Origin: Nocardioides xinjiangensis | GTDB lineage: Bacteria > Actinomycetota > Actinomycetes > Propionibacteriales > Nocardioidaceae | Direction of reading: 5' to 3' | Assembly: GCF_017916455.1 (NCBI RefSeq) | Contig: NZ_JAFMSY010000004.1 | Location: forward strand, 186,001 to 250,000 | Length of the DNA stretch: 64,000 nucleotides | Part shown: positions 26,701 through 35,300 of the stretch, piece after piece | Layout: each line of letters begins with the position of its first letter | How positions within the stretch are numbered: the stretch's first letter is position 1 | Notes under the pieces: generated by a model | Told to the model about the DNA's origin: nothing | The model's database searches: none | Seen by the model: the letters and a program-made list of their open reading frames with translations, nothing else | Translations under genes and position numbers: made by a program

Positions 26701-27960
26701 TCAGCCTCCTGAGACCGCCTTGCGCACCTCGTTGACGCACAGGGCCAGGAAGGCGAGGGCGCACAGCGCCATCAGCACGTTCGAGTGGAGCTTGTTGCGC
26801 CACTCCTGCGGCGTGCGGTCGGTGTTGAGCAGCCACAGCAGCGTGATCGCCAGGAACGGCATGAAGAACGCCCCGAGCACGCCGTAGGCCAGGATCAGCC
26901 ACACGGGCTTGCCGAGGAACATCATCGCCATCGGCGGGAAGGTCAGCCACAGGATGTACGCGCGGTACCACCTGCCGCCGGCGCGGGCGGCGGGGTCGGC
27001 GCTGGTGCCGCCGGTGGCGTGCGTCATGAAGTCGGCGAACATCAGGCTCACGCCGTTCCAGACCCCGACCAGCGAGGACATCGCGGCCGCCCAGAACCCG
27101 AGCAGGAACAGCTTGCCCGCCCACTGGCCGTAGCGGTCCTGCAGGACCACGCCGAGGTCGAGCAGGCCGGCGTCGCCGCTCTCGATCGCGACGCTCGTGG
27201 AGTAGAGCAGCTCCGCGCCCACGACCAGGGTGGCGAGCACGAAGATGCCGGTCACGACGTAGGCCACCGTGTTGTCGATGCGCATAACCCGCATGAACCG
27301 GGGGGTGTCCCAGCCCTTCTCCCGCAGCCAGTAGCCGTAGGCGGCGAGCGTGATGGTGCCACCGACCCCGCCGGCCAGCGCGAGGGTGTTGACGAGGCCG
27401 CCGTCCGGGATGCGCGGCGCCAGGCCCGTGACCAGCTCGCCGAGGTTGGGCAGCGTCAGCAGCGCGGCGCCGACCATGGTGACGAACATGATGCCGACCA
27501 GGGCGGCCAGGACCTTCTCGAAGACGCCGTAGCGCCCGGTCCACACCAGGACGAGGCCGAGCAGCCCGGACAGGATGCCCCACCACGTGGTGGACAGGCC
27601 GCCGGCGAGGCCTTGCAGCGCGAGACCGGTGCCTGCCATGGCGGCGGCGCCGTAGACGAAGCCCCAGATCACGATGTACGGCGCGAAGTACCACGTCGTC
27701 CACACGCCGAGCGAGCGCCAGCCCTCGAAGATCGTCCGTCCGGTCGCGAGCGAGTAGCGGCCCGCGCCCTCGACCAGCACGATCTTCATCACGCACCCGA
27801 CGACGACGCACCACAGCAGCGTGTAGCCGAACTTCTGGCCGGCGATCAGGGTCGCGACCATGTCGGCGGCGCCGACGCCGGTCGCGGCGACCACGAGGCC
27901 GGGACCGATGATCTTCCAGCGCGGGACGGTGGTCTGCTCCGGGGAGGTGCTCTGGGACAT
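26701..27960 (-). CDS. Nramp-like membrane transporter lacking the DPGN and MPH motifs
   Basis: A 419-residue membrane protein with about 11 transmembrane segments and overall Nramp sequence character (opening PRWKIIGPGLVVAATGVGAADMVATLIAG). Nramp proteins move divalent metals with protons. In canonical members TM1 carries DPGN and TM6 an (A/M)PH metal site. Here TM1 reads TGVGAADM and the TM6 region reads AAYGYWLREKG, so both are missing. Its substrate is thus uncertain; NRAMP-related magnesium or non-metal transporters are possible relatives. ATG 27960 is preferred since TAGGGT ends 7 nt upstream. A GTG three codons earlier is the alternative. Confidence 0.8.
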   Translation of the reverse strand: MSQSTSPEQTTVPRWKIIGPGLVVAATGVGAADMVATLIAGQKFGYTLLWCVVVGCVMKIVLVEGAGRYSLATGRTIFEGWRSLGVWTTWYFAPYIVIWGFVYGAAAMAGTGLALQGLAGGLSTTWWGILSGLLGLVLVWTGRYGVFEKVLAALVGIMFVTMVGAALLTLPNLGELVTGLAPRIPDGGLVNTLALAGGVGGTITLAAYGYWLREKGWDTPRFMRVMRIDNTVAYVVTGIFVLATLVVGAELLYSTSVAIESGDAGLLDLGVVLQDRYGQWAGKLFLLGFWAAAMSSLVGVWNGVSLMFADFMTHATGGTSADPAARAGGRWYRAYILWLTFPPMAMMFLGKPVWLILAYGVLGAFFMPFLAITLLWLLNTDRTPQEWRNKLHSNVLMALCALAFLALCVNEVRKAVSGG

Positions 27961-27967
27961 GGGGTGC

Positions 27968-27973
27968 ACCCTA
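27968..27973 (-). promoter_or_regulatory. -10 box for a leaderless Nramp-like transcript
   Basis: TAGGGT on the minus strand ends 7 nt before the ATG at 27960. It lies in the 109-bp gap shared with the divergent ABC-F gene. Confidence 0.4.
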
Positions 27974-28057
27974 GCCGCGGACTAGACCACTGTGCGCCGG
28001 TGCGGTGCCGCCTGGACGCCGCCGGAAATCCACGCGACGCGGACCGGCGGTGCTTGC

Positions 28058-28063
28058 GAGAAT
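28058..28063 (+). promoter_or_regulatory. -10 box for a leaderless ABC-F transcript
   Basis: GAGAAT ends 6 nt before GTG 28070. The following bases match those before truA (ATCGCTGCGTG). The first base is not T, so this is a weaker case. Confidence 0.3.
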
Positions 28064-28069
28064 CGCTGC

Positions 28070-29749
28070 GTGGGTCACGTGGATGTCGCCGGGGTGCGCT
28101 ACGAGCTGCCGGACGGGCGGGTGCTGCTCGACGACGTCAGCTTCCGGGTGGGCGACGGCCAGAAGGTCGCGCTCGTCGGTGCCAACGGGGCGGGCAAGAC
28201 CACGCTCCTGCGGATCGTCACCGGCGACCTCAAGCCGCACGCGGGCGTGGTCACGCGCTCCGGGGGGCTGGGGGTGATGCGTCAGTTCGTCGGTCACGGG
28301 GGTGCCGACGAGACCGTCGCCGACCTGCTGCTCTCCGTGGCGCCGGCCGACGTGCGCCGGTGGGCCCGGGAGGTCGCCGACCACGAGCTGCGGCTGATGG
28401 ACGACGACAGCGAGCCGGTGCAGATGGCGTACGCCGAGGCGCTCGGGCACTACGGCGACGTGGGCGGCTACGACCTCGAGGTCGTCTGGGACAAGGTGAC
28501 CACCGCGGCGATGGGCCTGCCCTACGACCGCGCGAAGTACCGCGCCCTCACGACGCTGTCGGGCGGCGAGCAGAAGCGGCTGGTGCTGGAGTACCTCCTC
28601 CAGGGCCCCGACCAGGTGCTGCTGCTCGACGAGCCCGACAACTACCTCGACGTGCCCGGCAAGATCTGGCTCGAGGAGCGGATCCGCGAGTCGCCGAAGA
28701 CGATCCTCTTCATCAGCCACGACCGCGAGCTGCTCGCCAACACGGCCACCCGGATCGTCACCGTCGAGCTCGGCAGCGCCGGCAACCTGGTGTGGACGCA
28801 CCCGGGCGGCTTCGCGAGCTACCACCAGGCTCGCGCCGAGCGCTTCGAGCGGTTCGAGGAGCTGCGCCGGCGCTGGGACGAGGAGCACGCCAAGCTGCGC
28901 GCCCAGATGCTGATGTACAAGCAGAAGGCGGCCTACAACTCCGACATGGCCAGCCGCTACCAGGCGGCGCAGACCCGGCTGAGGAAGTTCGAGGACGCCG
29001 GTCCGCCGACCGAGCAGCCGCGCGAGCAGCAGGTGAAGATGCGGCTCAAGGGCGGGCGCACGGGCAAGCGCGCCGTCGTGTGCACCGACCTCGAGCTGAC
29101 CCGCCTGATGAAGCCGTTCGACCTCGAGGTCTGGTACGGCGAGCGGGTGGCCGTGCTGGGCTCCAACGGGTCCGGCAAGTCGCACTTCCTGCGGCTGCTG
29201 GCTGCCGGCGGGAGCGACCCCGACGTCGAGCACCAGCCCGTCGGCGTCCCTCCGGCGCCCGTCGCGCACACCGGCAGCGCCAAGCTGGGAGCCCGGGTCC
29301 GGCCGGGCTGGTTCGTGCAGACGCACGAGCACCCCGAGCTGGTCGGTCGCACCCTGCTCGAGATCCTGCACCGCGGCGACGACCACCGCGACGGCATGGG
29401 TCGCGAGGCCGCGAGCCGGGTGCTGGACAGGTACGAGCTCGCGCACGCCGGCGAGCAGCGGTTCGAGTCGCTCAGCGGCGGCCAGCAGGCCCGCTTCCAG
29501 ATCCTGCTGCTCGAGCTGTCCGGAGCTACCCTGCTGCTGCTGGACGAGCCGACCGACAACCTCGACGTGCAGTCCGCGGAGGCGCTCGAGGCCGGTCTCG
29601 AGGCCTTCGAGGGCACGGTGCTCGCGGTGACCCACGACCGCTGGTTCGCACGCGGCTTCGACCGGTTCCTGGTCTACGGTGCCGACGGCGAGGTCTACGA
29701 GTCCGACGGACCGGTGTGGGACGAGGGCCGCGTGGCGCGCGCCCGCTGA
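28070..29749 (+). CDS. ABC-F family ATP-binding protein
   Basis: A 559-residue soluble protein with two ABC ATPase domains and no membrane segments. Domain 1 has Walker A GANGAGKTT (about 38-46), signature LSGGE and Walker B LLLDEPDNYLD. The interdomain linker (about 255-330) is rich in Arg, Lys and Gln, as expected for the ribosome-contacting P-site tRNA interaction motif. Domain 2 has GSNGSGKS, LSGGQ and LLLDEPTDNLD. ABC-F proteins bind the ribosomal E site and rescue stalled or drug-bound ribosomes. Which subfamily it belongs to cannot be told. GTG 28070 removes a non-homologous N-terminus. Confidence 0.92.
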   Translation: MGHVDVAGVRYELPDGRVLLDDVSFRVGDGQKVALVGANGAGKTTLLRIVTGDLKPHAGVVTRSGGLGVMRQFVGHGGADETVADLLLSVAPADVRRWAREVADHELRLMDDDSEPVQMAYAEALGHYGDVGGYDLEVVWDKVTTAAMGLPYDRAKYRALTTLSGGEQKRLVLEYLLQGPDQVLLLDEPDNYLDVPGKIWLEERIRESPKTILFISHDRELLANTATRIVTVELGSAGNLVWTHPGGFASYHQARAERFERFEELRRRWDEEHAKLRAQMLMYKQKAAYNSDMASRYQAAQTRLRKFEDAGPPTEQPREQQVKMRLKGGRTGKRAVVCTDLELTRLMKPFDLEVWYGERVAVLGSNGSGKSHFLRLLAAGGSDPDVEHQPVGVPPAPVAHTGSAKLGARVRPGWFVQTHEHPELVGRTLLEILHRGDDHRDGMGREAASRVLDRYELAHAGEQRFESLSGGQQARFQILLLELSGATLLLLDEPTDNLDVQSAEALEAGLEAFEGTVLAVTHDRWFARGFDRFLVYGADGEVYESDGPVWDEGRVARAR

Positions 29750-29822
29750 GCCGCGGCGTGCCCGGGAAAGTGCACGCCTTCGGGGGAGGACAAGGTTTGT
29801 CGAGGGCGGTGAGGATGTCGCC

Positions 29823-30833
29823 GTGCTGCAGCCCTCGCGCCGTCCCGACGCGCTCGCGGTGCCCCACCACCTGTTGCTCGGGCCCGCCACGCACGGCGTC
29901 ACCCGGTACGCCGGCGAGGTGGCCGGAGCCGCAGGGGCGCCGGTCGTCCGGGACGTCGGGCGCCTCGTCGCCGGGACCCCGGTGCACCTCCACGTGACCG
30001 ACCGCCTGCTCGGCCGCGACCCCCGGGACGCCGCGGCGGCGGTGGAGTCGCTCGCGCGGCGGGTGTGCCTGACGGTGACGCTGCACGACGTCCCGCAGCC
30101 GACCGACGGACCTTTGTTCCACGAGCGGGCGGCGGCGTATGGGCGGATCGTGCGGGCGTGTCGGGCCTGGGTCACCAACTCGTGGCACGAGCACGCGCTG
30201 GTCGATCGCTGGAGCGCGGCCGGCGCCCGCGGGACGGTGATCCCGCTCCCGGTGCCCGAGGTGGCGCGCATCCCGCGCATCGTCGGCACGACCTCGCCCG
30301 CCGAGCCGGTGCTGGGGGTGTTCGGGTTCGTCTACCCGGGCAAGGGTCACCGCCAGGTGGTGCGGGCCGCGGCGGCTCTCCGGCGCGGAGGGACGTCGGC
30401 ACTGGTGCGCGTGCTCGGCGGCGCGGCGCCCGGGCACGCCGAGGAGGTGGCGACGATGCTGCGCCTGAGCCGGGAGCGCGGTGTGCCGCTCGAGGTGACC
30501 GGTCGGGTGCCGGAGGGCGGGGTCGTCCGTGCCCTGCAGCGCGTCACCGTGCCCGTCGCGGCGCACCGCAACGTGTCCGCGTCGGCGAGCGTCAACTCGT
30601 GGATCGCCGCCGGACGCCGGCCGCTCGTGCGCGACGGTGCCTACGCCAGGGAGATGGCGGCACTGCGGCCCGGCACGATCACCCTCTTCGACGACGCGAC
30701 GCTCGTGCCGCGCCTGGAGGAGGCGCTGCTGCGGCCCTCGTCCACGTGGACGGCCCCCGACGCGGACCTCGGGCCCCGGTTGGCCGACACCGTCGAGGCC
30801 TACCGCGCCTGGTGGGCCGCGGTGCACCGATGA
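29823..30833 (+). CDS. Glycosyltransferase (GT4-like)
   Basis: A 336-residue protein of GT-B type. The C-terminal half shows the expected order: GVFGFVYPGKGHRQVVRAAAAL (about 158-179), a VTGRVPEGGVVRALQRVTVPV segment and the SASASVNSWIAAGRRPLV donor-binding region. The N-terminal half begins near PHHLLLGPATHGVTRYAGEVA. It would transfer a sugar from a nucleotide donor; the acceptor is unknown. The GTG start was taken from sequence similarity at the N-terminus. The stop overlaps the ATG of a GT2 gene (ATGA), so the two enzymes likely act on one glycan. Confidence 0.8.
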   Translation: MLQPSRRPDALAVPHHLLLGPATHGVTRYAGEVAGAAGAPVVRDVGRLVAGTPVHLHVTDRLLGRDPRDAAAAVESLARRVCLTVTLHDVPQPTDGPLFHERAAAYGRIVRACRAWVTNSWHEHALVDRWSAAGARGTVIPLPVPEVARIPRIVGTTSPAEPVLGVFGFVYPGKGHRQVVRAAAALRRGGTSALVRVLGGAAPGHAEEVATMLRLSRERGVPLEVTGRVPEGGVVRALQRVTVPVAAHRNVSASASVNSWIAAGRRPLVRDGAYAREMAALRPGTITLFDDATLVPRLEEALLRPSSTWTAPDADLGPRLADTVEAYRAWWAAVHR

Positions 30834-32107
30834 CCGCTCCACCGCCCTACGGGACGAGCGTGCCCGGCAACCGGTGGGACCTCGCTCCCACCGGCTCGCC
30901 GCGACGGAGCGTGTCGGTGGTGGTGACGCACTACGAGCAGCAGGCCCAGCTCGACCGGACCCTGGCGGCGCTGCGCCGCCAGACCCGCCTCCCCGACGAG
31001 GTCGTCGTCGCCGACGACGGCTCCAGCAGGGCGCCCGACGTCCCGCCCGGCGTCCGGCTCGTGCGGCAGGCCGACGAGGGTTTCCGGGCGGCCGCTGCCC
31101 GCAACCTCGGGGTCGCCGCGACCAGCGGCGAGGTGCTGGTGCTGCTCGACGCCGACACCTGCCCCGAACCCGCGTTCCTCGAGCGCATGGCGGCGCTGCC
31201 CGAGGCGTTGCCGGAGGCGCTGGTCGTCGGCCGCCGTCGCCACGCGGACCTGTCCGGCACGTCCCCCGGGGACATCGTCGAGGCGGTCGGGCCGACGCAG
31301 GAGCTCCCCGAGCCGGAGTGGCTGCGCACCGCGTACGCCGCCACGCGCGACCTGCTCGACGCCGACGCGACGAGCCACCGCTTCGTGATCAGCGCCGTGC
31401 TGGCGTGCAGCCGCTGGTGGTACGACGAGGTCGGCGGGTTCGACGAGTCGTTCCGCTCCTACGGCGGGGAGGACTGGGAGCTCGCGCACCGGTCGTGGCT
31501 CGCCGGCGGCCTGCTGGCGCACCGCCCGGACGCCGTCGCCTGGCACGACGGCCCCGACGCCGCGACGCGCCGGCGCGATCCGGACTCCCGGCTGGCCGAG
31601 ACCGTCGCGGTCGCCGACCGCACCTGTGCCCCGGGCACGACGTGGCGCGGGCTCGGGCGCGGTCCGGCGGACCTCGTCGTGACCCTCCAGCCGGAGCTGG
31701 GGCCGACCGAGGCGCTCGTCACGCTCGACTCGCTGCTGGCGGCCCTGCCCCGCGCGGCCGTCCGGCTCGGTGGGCAGCACCGGGCGCTGGTGGGCGCCGA
31801 CCCCCGGGTGCTGCGGCTCGAGGACGACCTCCCCGCCAGCGCGCGCCTGCACCTCGTCGTACGACGCGGGCTGGTCGGCGACCGAGCGGCCTGGACGTCG
31901 GCGCTCGAGGGCCTCGACGGCACCGTCGCCTCGCGCGAGGTGGCCGCCGGCAGCGCGGAGGTCCAGGACCTGCGGCTCCTGCGCCGGGCGGCCCGGTGGC
32001 ACCGGGCCGACCTGGCGCCCGGCGGCCCGCCGCTCGCCACGGCGCTGCGGGCGTGGACGCGGGACGTCACGCTGGAGTCGTGGTTGGGCGGGTGGGCCGG
32101 CGGCTGA
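30830..32107 (+). CDS. Family 2 glycosyltransferase with C-terminal extension
   Basis: A 425-residue GT-A glycosyltransferase. Residues about 27-250 form the catalytic domain: VSVVVTHYEQQAQLDRTL, VVVADDGSS, the DxD motif in LLDADTCPE, and the GGFDESFRSYGGEDWELAHR acceptor region typical of galactosyltransferase-like enzymes. Residues about 270-425 form an extra alpha/beta region that looks like a degenerate second GT2-like unit. The acceptor is unknown. Its ATG overlaps the preceding glycosyltransferase stop. The stop is 13 bp from the convergent siderophore-interacting protein. Confidence 0.88.
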   Translation: MTAPPPYGTSVPGNRWDLAPTGSPRRSVSVVVTHYEQQAQLDRTLAALRRQTRLPDEVVVADDGSSRAPDVPPGVRLVRQADEGFRAAAARNLGVAATSGEVLVLLDADTCPEPAFLERMAALPEALPEALVVGRRRHADLSGTSPGDIVEAVGPTQELPEPEWLRTAYAATRDLLDADATSHRFVISAVLACSRWWYDEVGGFDESFRSYGGEDWELAHRSWLAGGLLAHRPDAVAWHDGPDAATRRRDPDSRLAETVAVADRTCAPGTTWRGLGRGPADLVVTLQPELGPTEALVTLDSLLAALPRAAVRLGGQHRALVGADPRVLRLEDDLPASARLHLVVRRGLVGDRAAWTSALEGLDGTVASREVAAGSAEVQDLRLLRRAARWHRADLAPGGPPLATALRAWTRDVTLESWLGGWAGG

Positions 32108-32119
32108 GCGCCGCTGCGC

Positions 32120-32923
32120 TCAGGCCGGGACCTCCGCCGCCACCGCGCGCACCCAGTCCGCCTTGACCGCACGCCACTGCTCGTCGTCGTGCCCGCGGCG
32201 CCAGTAGGGCGAGCAGGAGAGCAGCTCCTCGCGCACGATCCGCTCGGCGAGCAGGACGCGGCGCACGGCACGCGTCGCCGCGGCCTCACCGTGCACGAAG
32301 GCACTGACGGTCCCGGGGGGCCGGGGGAGCGCGCGCACCGTCTCGGCGAGGAGGTCGTCCGGGTCGCCCGCGTGCGAGGCCCGGTGCACCCAGCGGACGT
32401 CGAGGACGCCCGAGGAGCTGAGCGGCACCTCGCCGGCGGCGTCCTCGACCTCGACGACCGCCACGACCGGCCGGCCCGCGGGAACGGCCTCGGCGCAGGC
32501 GGCGATGGCCGGGAGCGCGCTCTCGTCACCCACCAGCAGGTAGCTGTCGGCCTCGGGGTGGGGCCGGTAGCCGCCGGCCGGGCCGCGCAGCTGCAGGCGG
32601 TCGCCGGGGGAGGCGTGCAGCGCCCACCGGCCGGCGTGACCCACGTCGCCGTGCGCGGCGATGTCCAAGGTCAGCTGGCCGCGGGCCTCGTCCCACGAGC
32701 GCACGGTGATGCGACGTGCGAACGGCCGCTGGGCCCGCGGCAGGTCGCGCACCTCGTCGTCCTGGAACGGCACGGAGTAGGGCGCGGACGGCGGCAGGAA
32801 GAAGCAGTTGACGTACTCGTCGGCGTCCCCGGTGGAGACGAAGCCCGCGAGCCCGGGCCCGCCGAGCACCACCCGGACCAGGTGCGAGCCGAGGCGCTGC
32901 GTGGAGACGACCTCCCCGTGCAC
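32120..32923 (-). CDS. Siderophore-interacting protein (ferric-siderophore reductase)
   Basis: A 267-residue flavoprotein of the SIP/ViuB family. The FAD-binding domain shows the ARRITVRSWDEARGQLTLDI stretch with the R-x-Y/V-T-like signature, then GPAGGYRPHPEADSYLLVGDESALPAI, and the C-terminal NAD(P)H domain ends in YWRRGHDDEQW. It reduces Fe(III) in the imported siderophore to release iron in the cytoplasm. GTG 32923 is my start. An alternative TTG at 33007 adds 28 residues of RTCSR repeats encoded by a 15-bp tandem repeat, which look non-homologous. It faces the divergent uptake operon, with the iron box between. Confidence 0.9.
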   Translation of the reverse strand: MHGEVVSTQRLGSHLVRVVLGGPGLAGFVSTGDADEYVNCFFLPPSAPYSVPFQDDEVRDLPRAQRPFARRITVRSWDEARGQLTLDIAAHGDVGHAGRWALHASPGDRLQLRGPAGGYRPHPEADSYLLVGDESALPAIAACAEAVPAGRPVVAVVEVEDAAGEVPLSSSGVLDVRWVHRASHAGDPDDLLAETVRALPRPPGTVSAFVHGEAAATRAVRRVLLAERIVREELLSCSPYWRRGHDDEQWRAVKADWVRAVAAEVPA

Positions 32924-32963
32924 GTCAGCACCGCCCGTCGGGCGCAGCGGCGTACGGCGTGCA

Positions 32964-33008
32964 CAGGTACTGCGCGAGCAGGTACGGCGCGAACAGGTGC
33001 GGCGCAAA
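32964..33008. repeat. 15-bp minisatellite, three units
   Basis: Units CAGGTACTGCGCGAG, CAGGTACGGCGCGAA and CAGGTGCGGCGCAAA lie head to tail. A degenerate unit may precede them. They lie upstream of, or at, the start of the siderophore-interacting gene and make its true start uncertain. Confidence 0.8.
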
Positions 33009-33131
33009 CAGACGCGGGCGGGACGGAACGGGATGGTGCACGGCGATCTCCTCGGGACGTCGCCCGCGCTGCGACCGGTGGGCCGGCGCGGGCCGGGGCC
33101 GACCCCTGTCGACCCGGGTCCACGGTATCAG

Positions 33132-33150
33132 TTAGGTTTGCCTTACCTAA
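33132..33150. promoter_or_regulatory. IdeR/DtxR iron box
   Basis: TTAGGTTTGCCTTACCTAA matches the 19-bp IdeR/DtxR consensus in both TTAGGT/ACCTAA arms. It lies 20 bp before the substrate-binding lipoprotein gene and in the divergent region with the siderophore-interacting gene. Repression by iron-loaded IdeR is expected; other elements in the gap were not identified. Confidence 0.9.
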
Positions 33151-33169
33151 TCGAGAAAGCGGGGACGAG

Positions 33170-34210
33170 ATGTCTGCAGCACGAAGGACGGCGCTGCCCG
33201 TCGCACTGGTCGCGATCGCCGCGACCCTGGCGGCGTGCGGATCGGAGGCCGAGGGGACGGAGGCCCCGTCGGAAAGCGCGGCCACGGAGGACTGGCAGCC
33301 GGTCACCGTGCAGCACGCGTTCGGCGAGACGGTCCTCGAGGAGAAGCCCGAGCGGGTGGCGACGGTCGACTTCGCCAACCAGGAGGTCCCGCTCGCGCTC
33401 GGCATCGTGCCGGTCGGCATGTCCGAGATGACGTGGGGCGACGACGACGGCGACGGCGTCCAGCAGTGGACCGAGGACCGGCTCGAGGAGCTCGGCGCGG
33501 AGACGCCGGTCCTCTTCGACGAGACCGACGGCTACGACTTCGAGGCCGTCGCGGGCACCGACCCCGACGTGATCCTGGCCGGCTACTCGGGCCTCACCGA
33601 GGACGACTACAACACCCTCAGCGAGATCGCGCCGGTCGTGGCGTACCCGGACGACCCGTGGGCGACCGAGTGGCGCGACTCCATCGTGCAGAACGCCACG
33701 GGCCTCGGCATGGAGGCCGAGGGGGAGCAGCTGGTCGCCGACCTGGAGCAGACCATCGACGACGCGCTGGCGACGCGGCCCGAGCTCGAGGGCGTGACGG
33801 GCATGTTCATGACCCACGTCGACCCTGCGGACCTCAGCGAGATCAACTTCTACAGCGCCGCCGACACGCGCTCGAAGTACCTCACCGACATCGGCATGGA
33901 GATCGCGCCGAGCATCGTCGAGGCGACGGGCGACAGCACCGACTACGCGGGCTCCATCAGCGCCGAGCGCGCCGACGAGCTCGCCGACGTGGACGTCATC
34001 ATCACCTACGGTGGCCAGGAGCTCATCGACGCGCTCGAGGGCGACCCCGTGCTGTCCCAGCTGCCGGCGGTGAAGAACGAGGCCATCGTCACGCTCGACG
34101 GCGCCGAGGCGATGGGCACGGCCGCGAACCCCACGGCGCTCTCGGTCCCCTACCTCGTCGAGGACTACGTCGCCCTGCTGGCCGACGCGGCCGCGTACAC
34201 GACCGAGTGA
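33170..34210 (+). CDS. Iron-siderophore ABC transporter, substrate-binding lipoprotein
   Basis: A 346-residue FecB/BtuF-type binding lipoprotein. The signal peptide ends in the lipobox LAAC (C23), after which the protein is acidic. The body shows two helical-backbone lobes with VQHAFGETVLEEKPERVATVDFANQE (about 48-74) and the typical LAGYSGLTEDDYNTLSEIAP. It catches ferric siderophore outside the membrane and hands it to the permease pair. The binding specificity is not visible. It is followed after 34 bp by two permeases and an ATPase. IdeR control is indicated by the iron box 20 bp upstream. Confidence 0.93.
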   Translation: MSAARRTALPVALVAIAATLAACGSEAEGTEAPSESAATEDWQPVTVQHAFGETVLEEKPERVATVDFANQEVPLALGIVPVGMSEMTWGDDDGDGVQQWTEDRLEELGAETPVLFDETDGYDFEAVAGTDPDVILAGYSGLTEDDYNTLSEIAPVVAYPDDPWATEWRDSIVQNATGLGMEAEGEQLVADLEQTIDDALATRPELEGVTGMFMTHVDPADLSEINFYSAADTRSKYLTDIGMEIAPSIVEATGDSTDYAGSISAERADELADVDVIITYGGQELIDALEGDPVLSQLPAVKNEAIVTLDGAEAMGTAANPTALSVPYLVEDYVALLADAAAYTTE

Positions 34211-34244
34211 TGCCGCCGAGCGGCCCCGACGCGGTGACCCACCG

Positions 34245-35300
34245 GTGACGACGTCGCTGGGCAGCCGCCAGGCCTCCGGACCCGCCGCCCCTGCAGCGCC
34301 GCTGCGGGGGCGCCGGACCCGGGGCCTGGCGCTGCTCCTGCTCGCGGTCGCGCTGCTCGCCGCCGCCGCCACGTCCATCGTCCTCGGCTCGCGCGACGTG
34401 TCCTGGGCCGAGGTCTGGGCCGGTCTCTCGGGCCGCGCCGACGGGTTCGCCGAGGCCGCGGTCGCGAAGCGGGTGCCGCGCACGCTGCTGGCGGCCGTCG
34501 CAGGAGCCGCCCTGGCCGTGTCGGGGCTCGTGCTGCAGGGCATCACCCGCAACCCGCTGGCCGATCCCGGGATCCTGGGGGTCAACACGGGCGCCTCCCT
34601 GGCCGTCGTCAGCGGCATCGCCTGGTTCGGCCTGGTCTCCCCGACGAGCTACATCTGGGTCGCGATCGTGGGGGCGGCGCTCGCCTCCGCCTTCGTCTGG
34701 ACCGTGGGGTCCCTCGGGCGCGGCGGGGCCACACCGCTGAAGCTGACGCTGGCCGGGGCAGCCACCGCGGCCGCCCTCTCGTCGTTCGTCACCGCCGTGG
34801 TGCTGCCCCGCCCCGACATCTCCGAGAACGTCGTGTCGTGGCAGGTCGGCGGCGTCGGCGGGGCGACCGACGACAAGGTCTGGCTGGTGGCGCCGTTCCT
34901 GCTGGCCGGGGCGCTGCTCTGCGCCTGGTGCGCCCGCGGCCTGAACATGCTCGGCCTCGGCGACGACCTCGCGGCCGGCCTGGGCGAGGACGTGAACCGC
35001 ACCCGGCTGCTGGCCGCCGCCGGTGCCGTCACCCTGGCGGGCGCCACGACAGCCGTCACCGGACCGATCGCCTTCGTCGGCCTCGTCGTGCCCCACGTCG
35101 GTCGGCTGCTGCTCGGGACCGACCACCGCTGGCTGCTGCCCTTCAGCGCCATGGGCGGCGCCGTGCTGCTGCTCGTCGGCGACGTCCTGGGACGCGTCGT
35201 CGTGCCGCCGTCGGAGGTGGACGTCGGGATCGTCACGGCCCTCGTCGGGGCGCCGGTCCTTATCGCGGTGGTCCGCGGGTCCCGGGTGCGTGAGCTGTGA
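34245..35300 (+). CDS. Iron-siderophore ABC transporter, permease 1 (FepD/BtuC family)
   Basis: A 351-residue permease of the BtuC/FecCD family with about 9-10 transmembrane helices. It has the conserved RVPRTLLAAVAGAALAVSGLVLQGITRNPLADPGILG region (about 84-120) and the coupling GPIAFVGLVVPHVGRLLLG (about 265-283). It forms half of the membrane channel together with the next gene. The GTG start was inferred from the protein start and overlaps nothing. Its stop overlaps the GTG of permease 2 (GTGA), so the two are coupled. Confidence 0.94.
   Translation: MTTSLGSRQASGPAAPAAPLRGRRTRGLALLLLAVALLAAAATSIVLGSRDVSWAEVWAGLSGRADGFAEAAVAKRVPRTLLAAVAGAALAVSGLVLQGITRNPLADPGILGVNTGASLAVVSGIAWFGLVSPTSYIWVAIVGAALASAFVWTVGSLGRGGATPLKLTLAGAATAAALSSFVTAVVLPRPDISENVVSWQVGGVGGATDDKVWLVAPFLLAGALLCAWCARGLNMLGLGDDLAAGLGEDVNRTRLLAAAGAVTLAGATTAVTGPIAFVGLVVPHVGRLLLGTDHRWLLPFSAMGGAVLLLVGDVLGRVVVPPSEVDVGIVTALVGAPVLIAVVRGSRVREL

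Noticed and set aside
26785-29997. A 1,070-codon plus-strand frame over the Nramp-like and ABC-F genes
   Set aside because: It runs antisense to one family gene and out of frame through another, with low-complexity translation.
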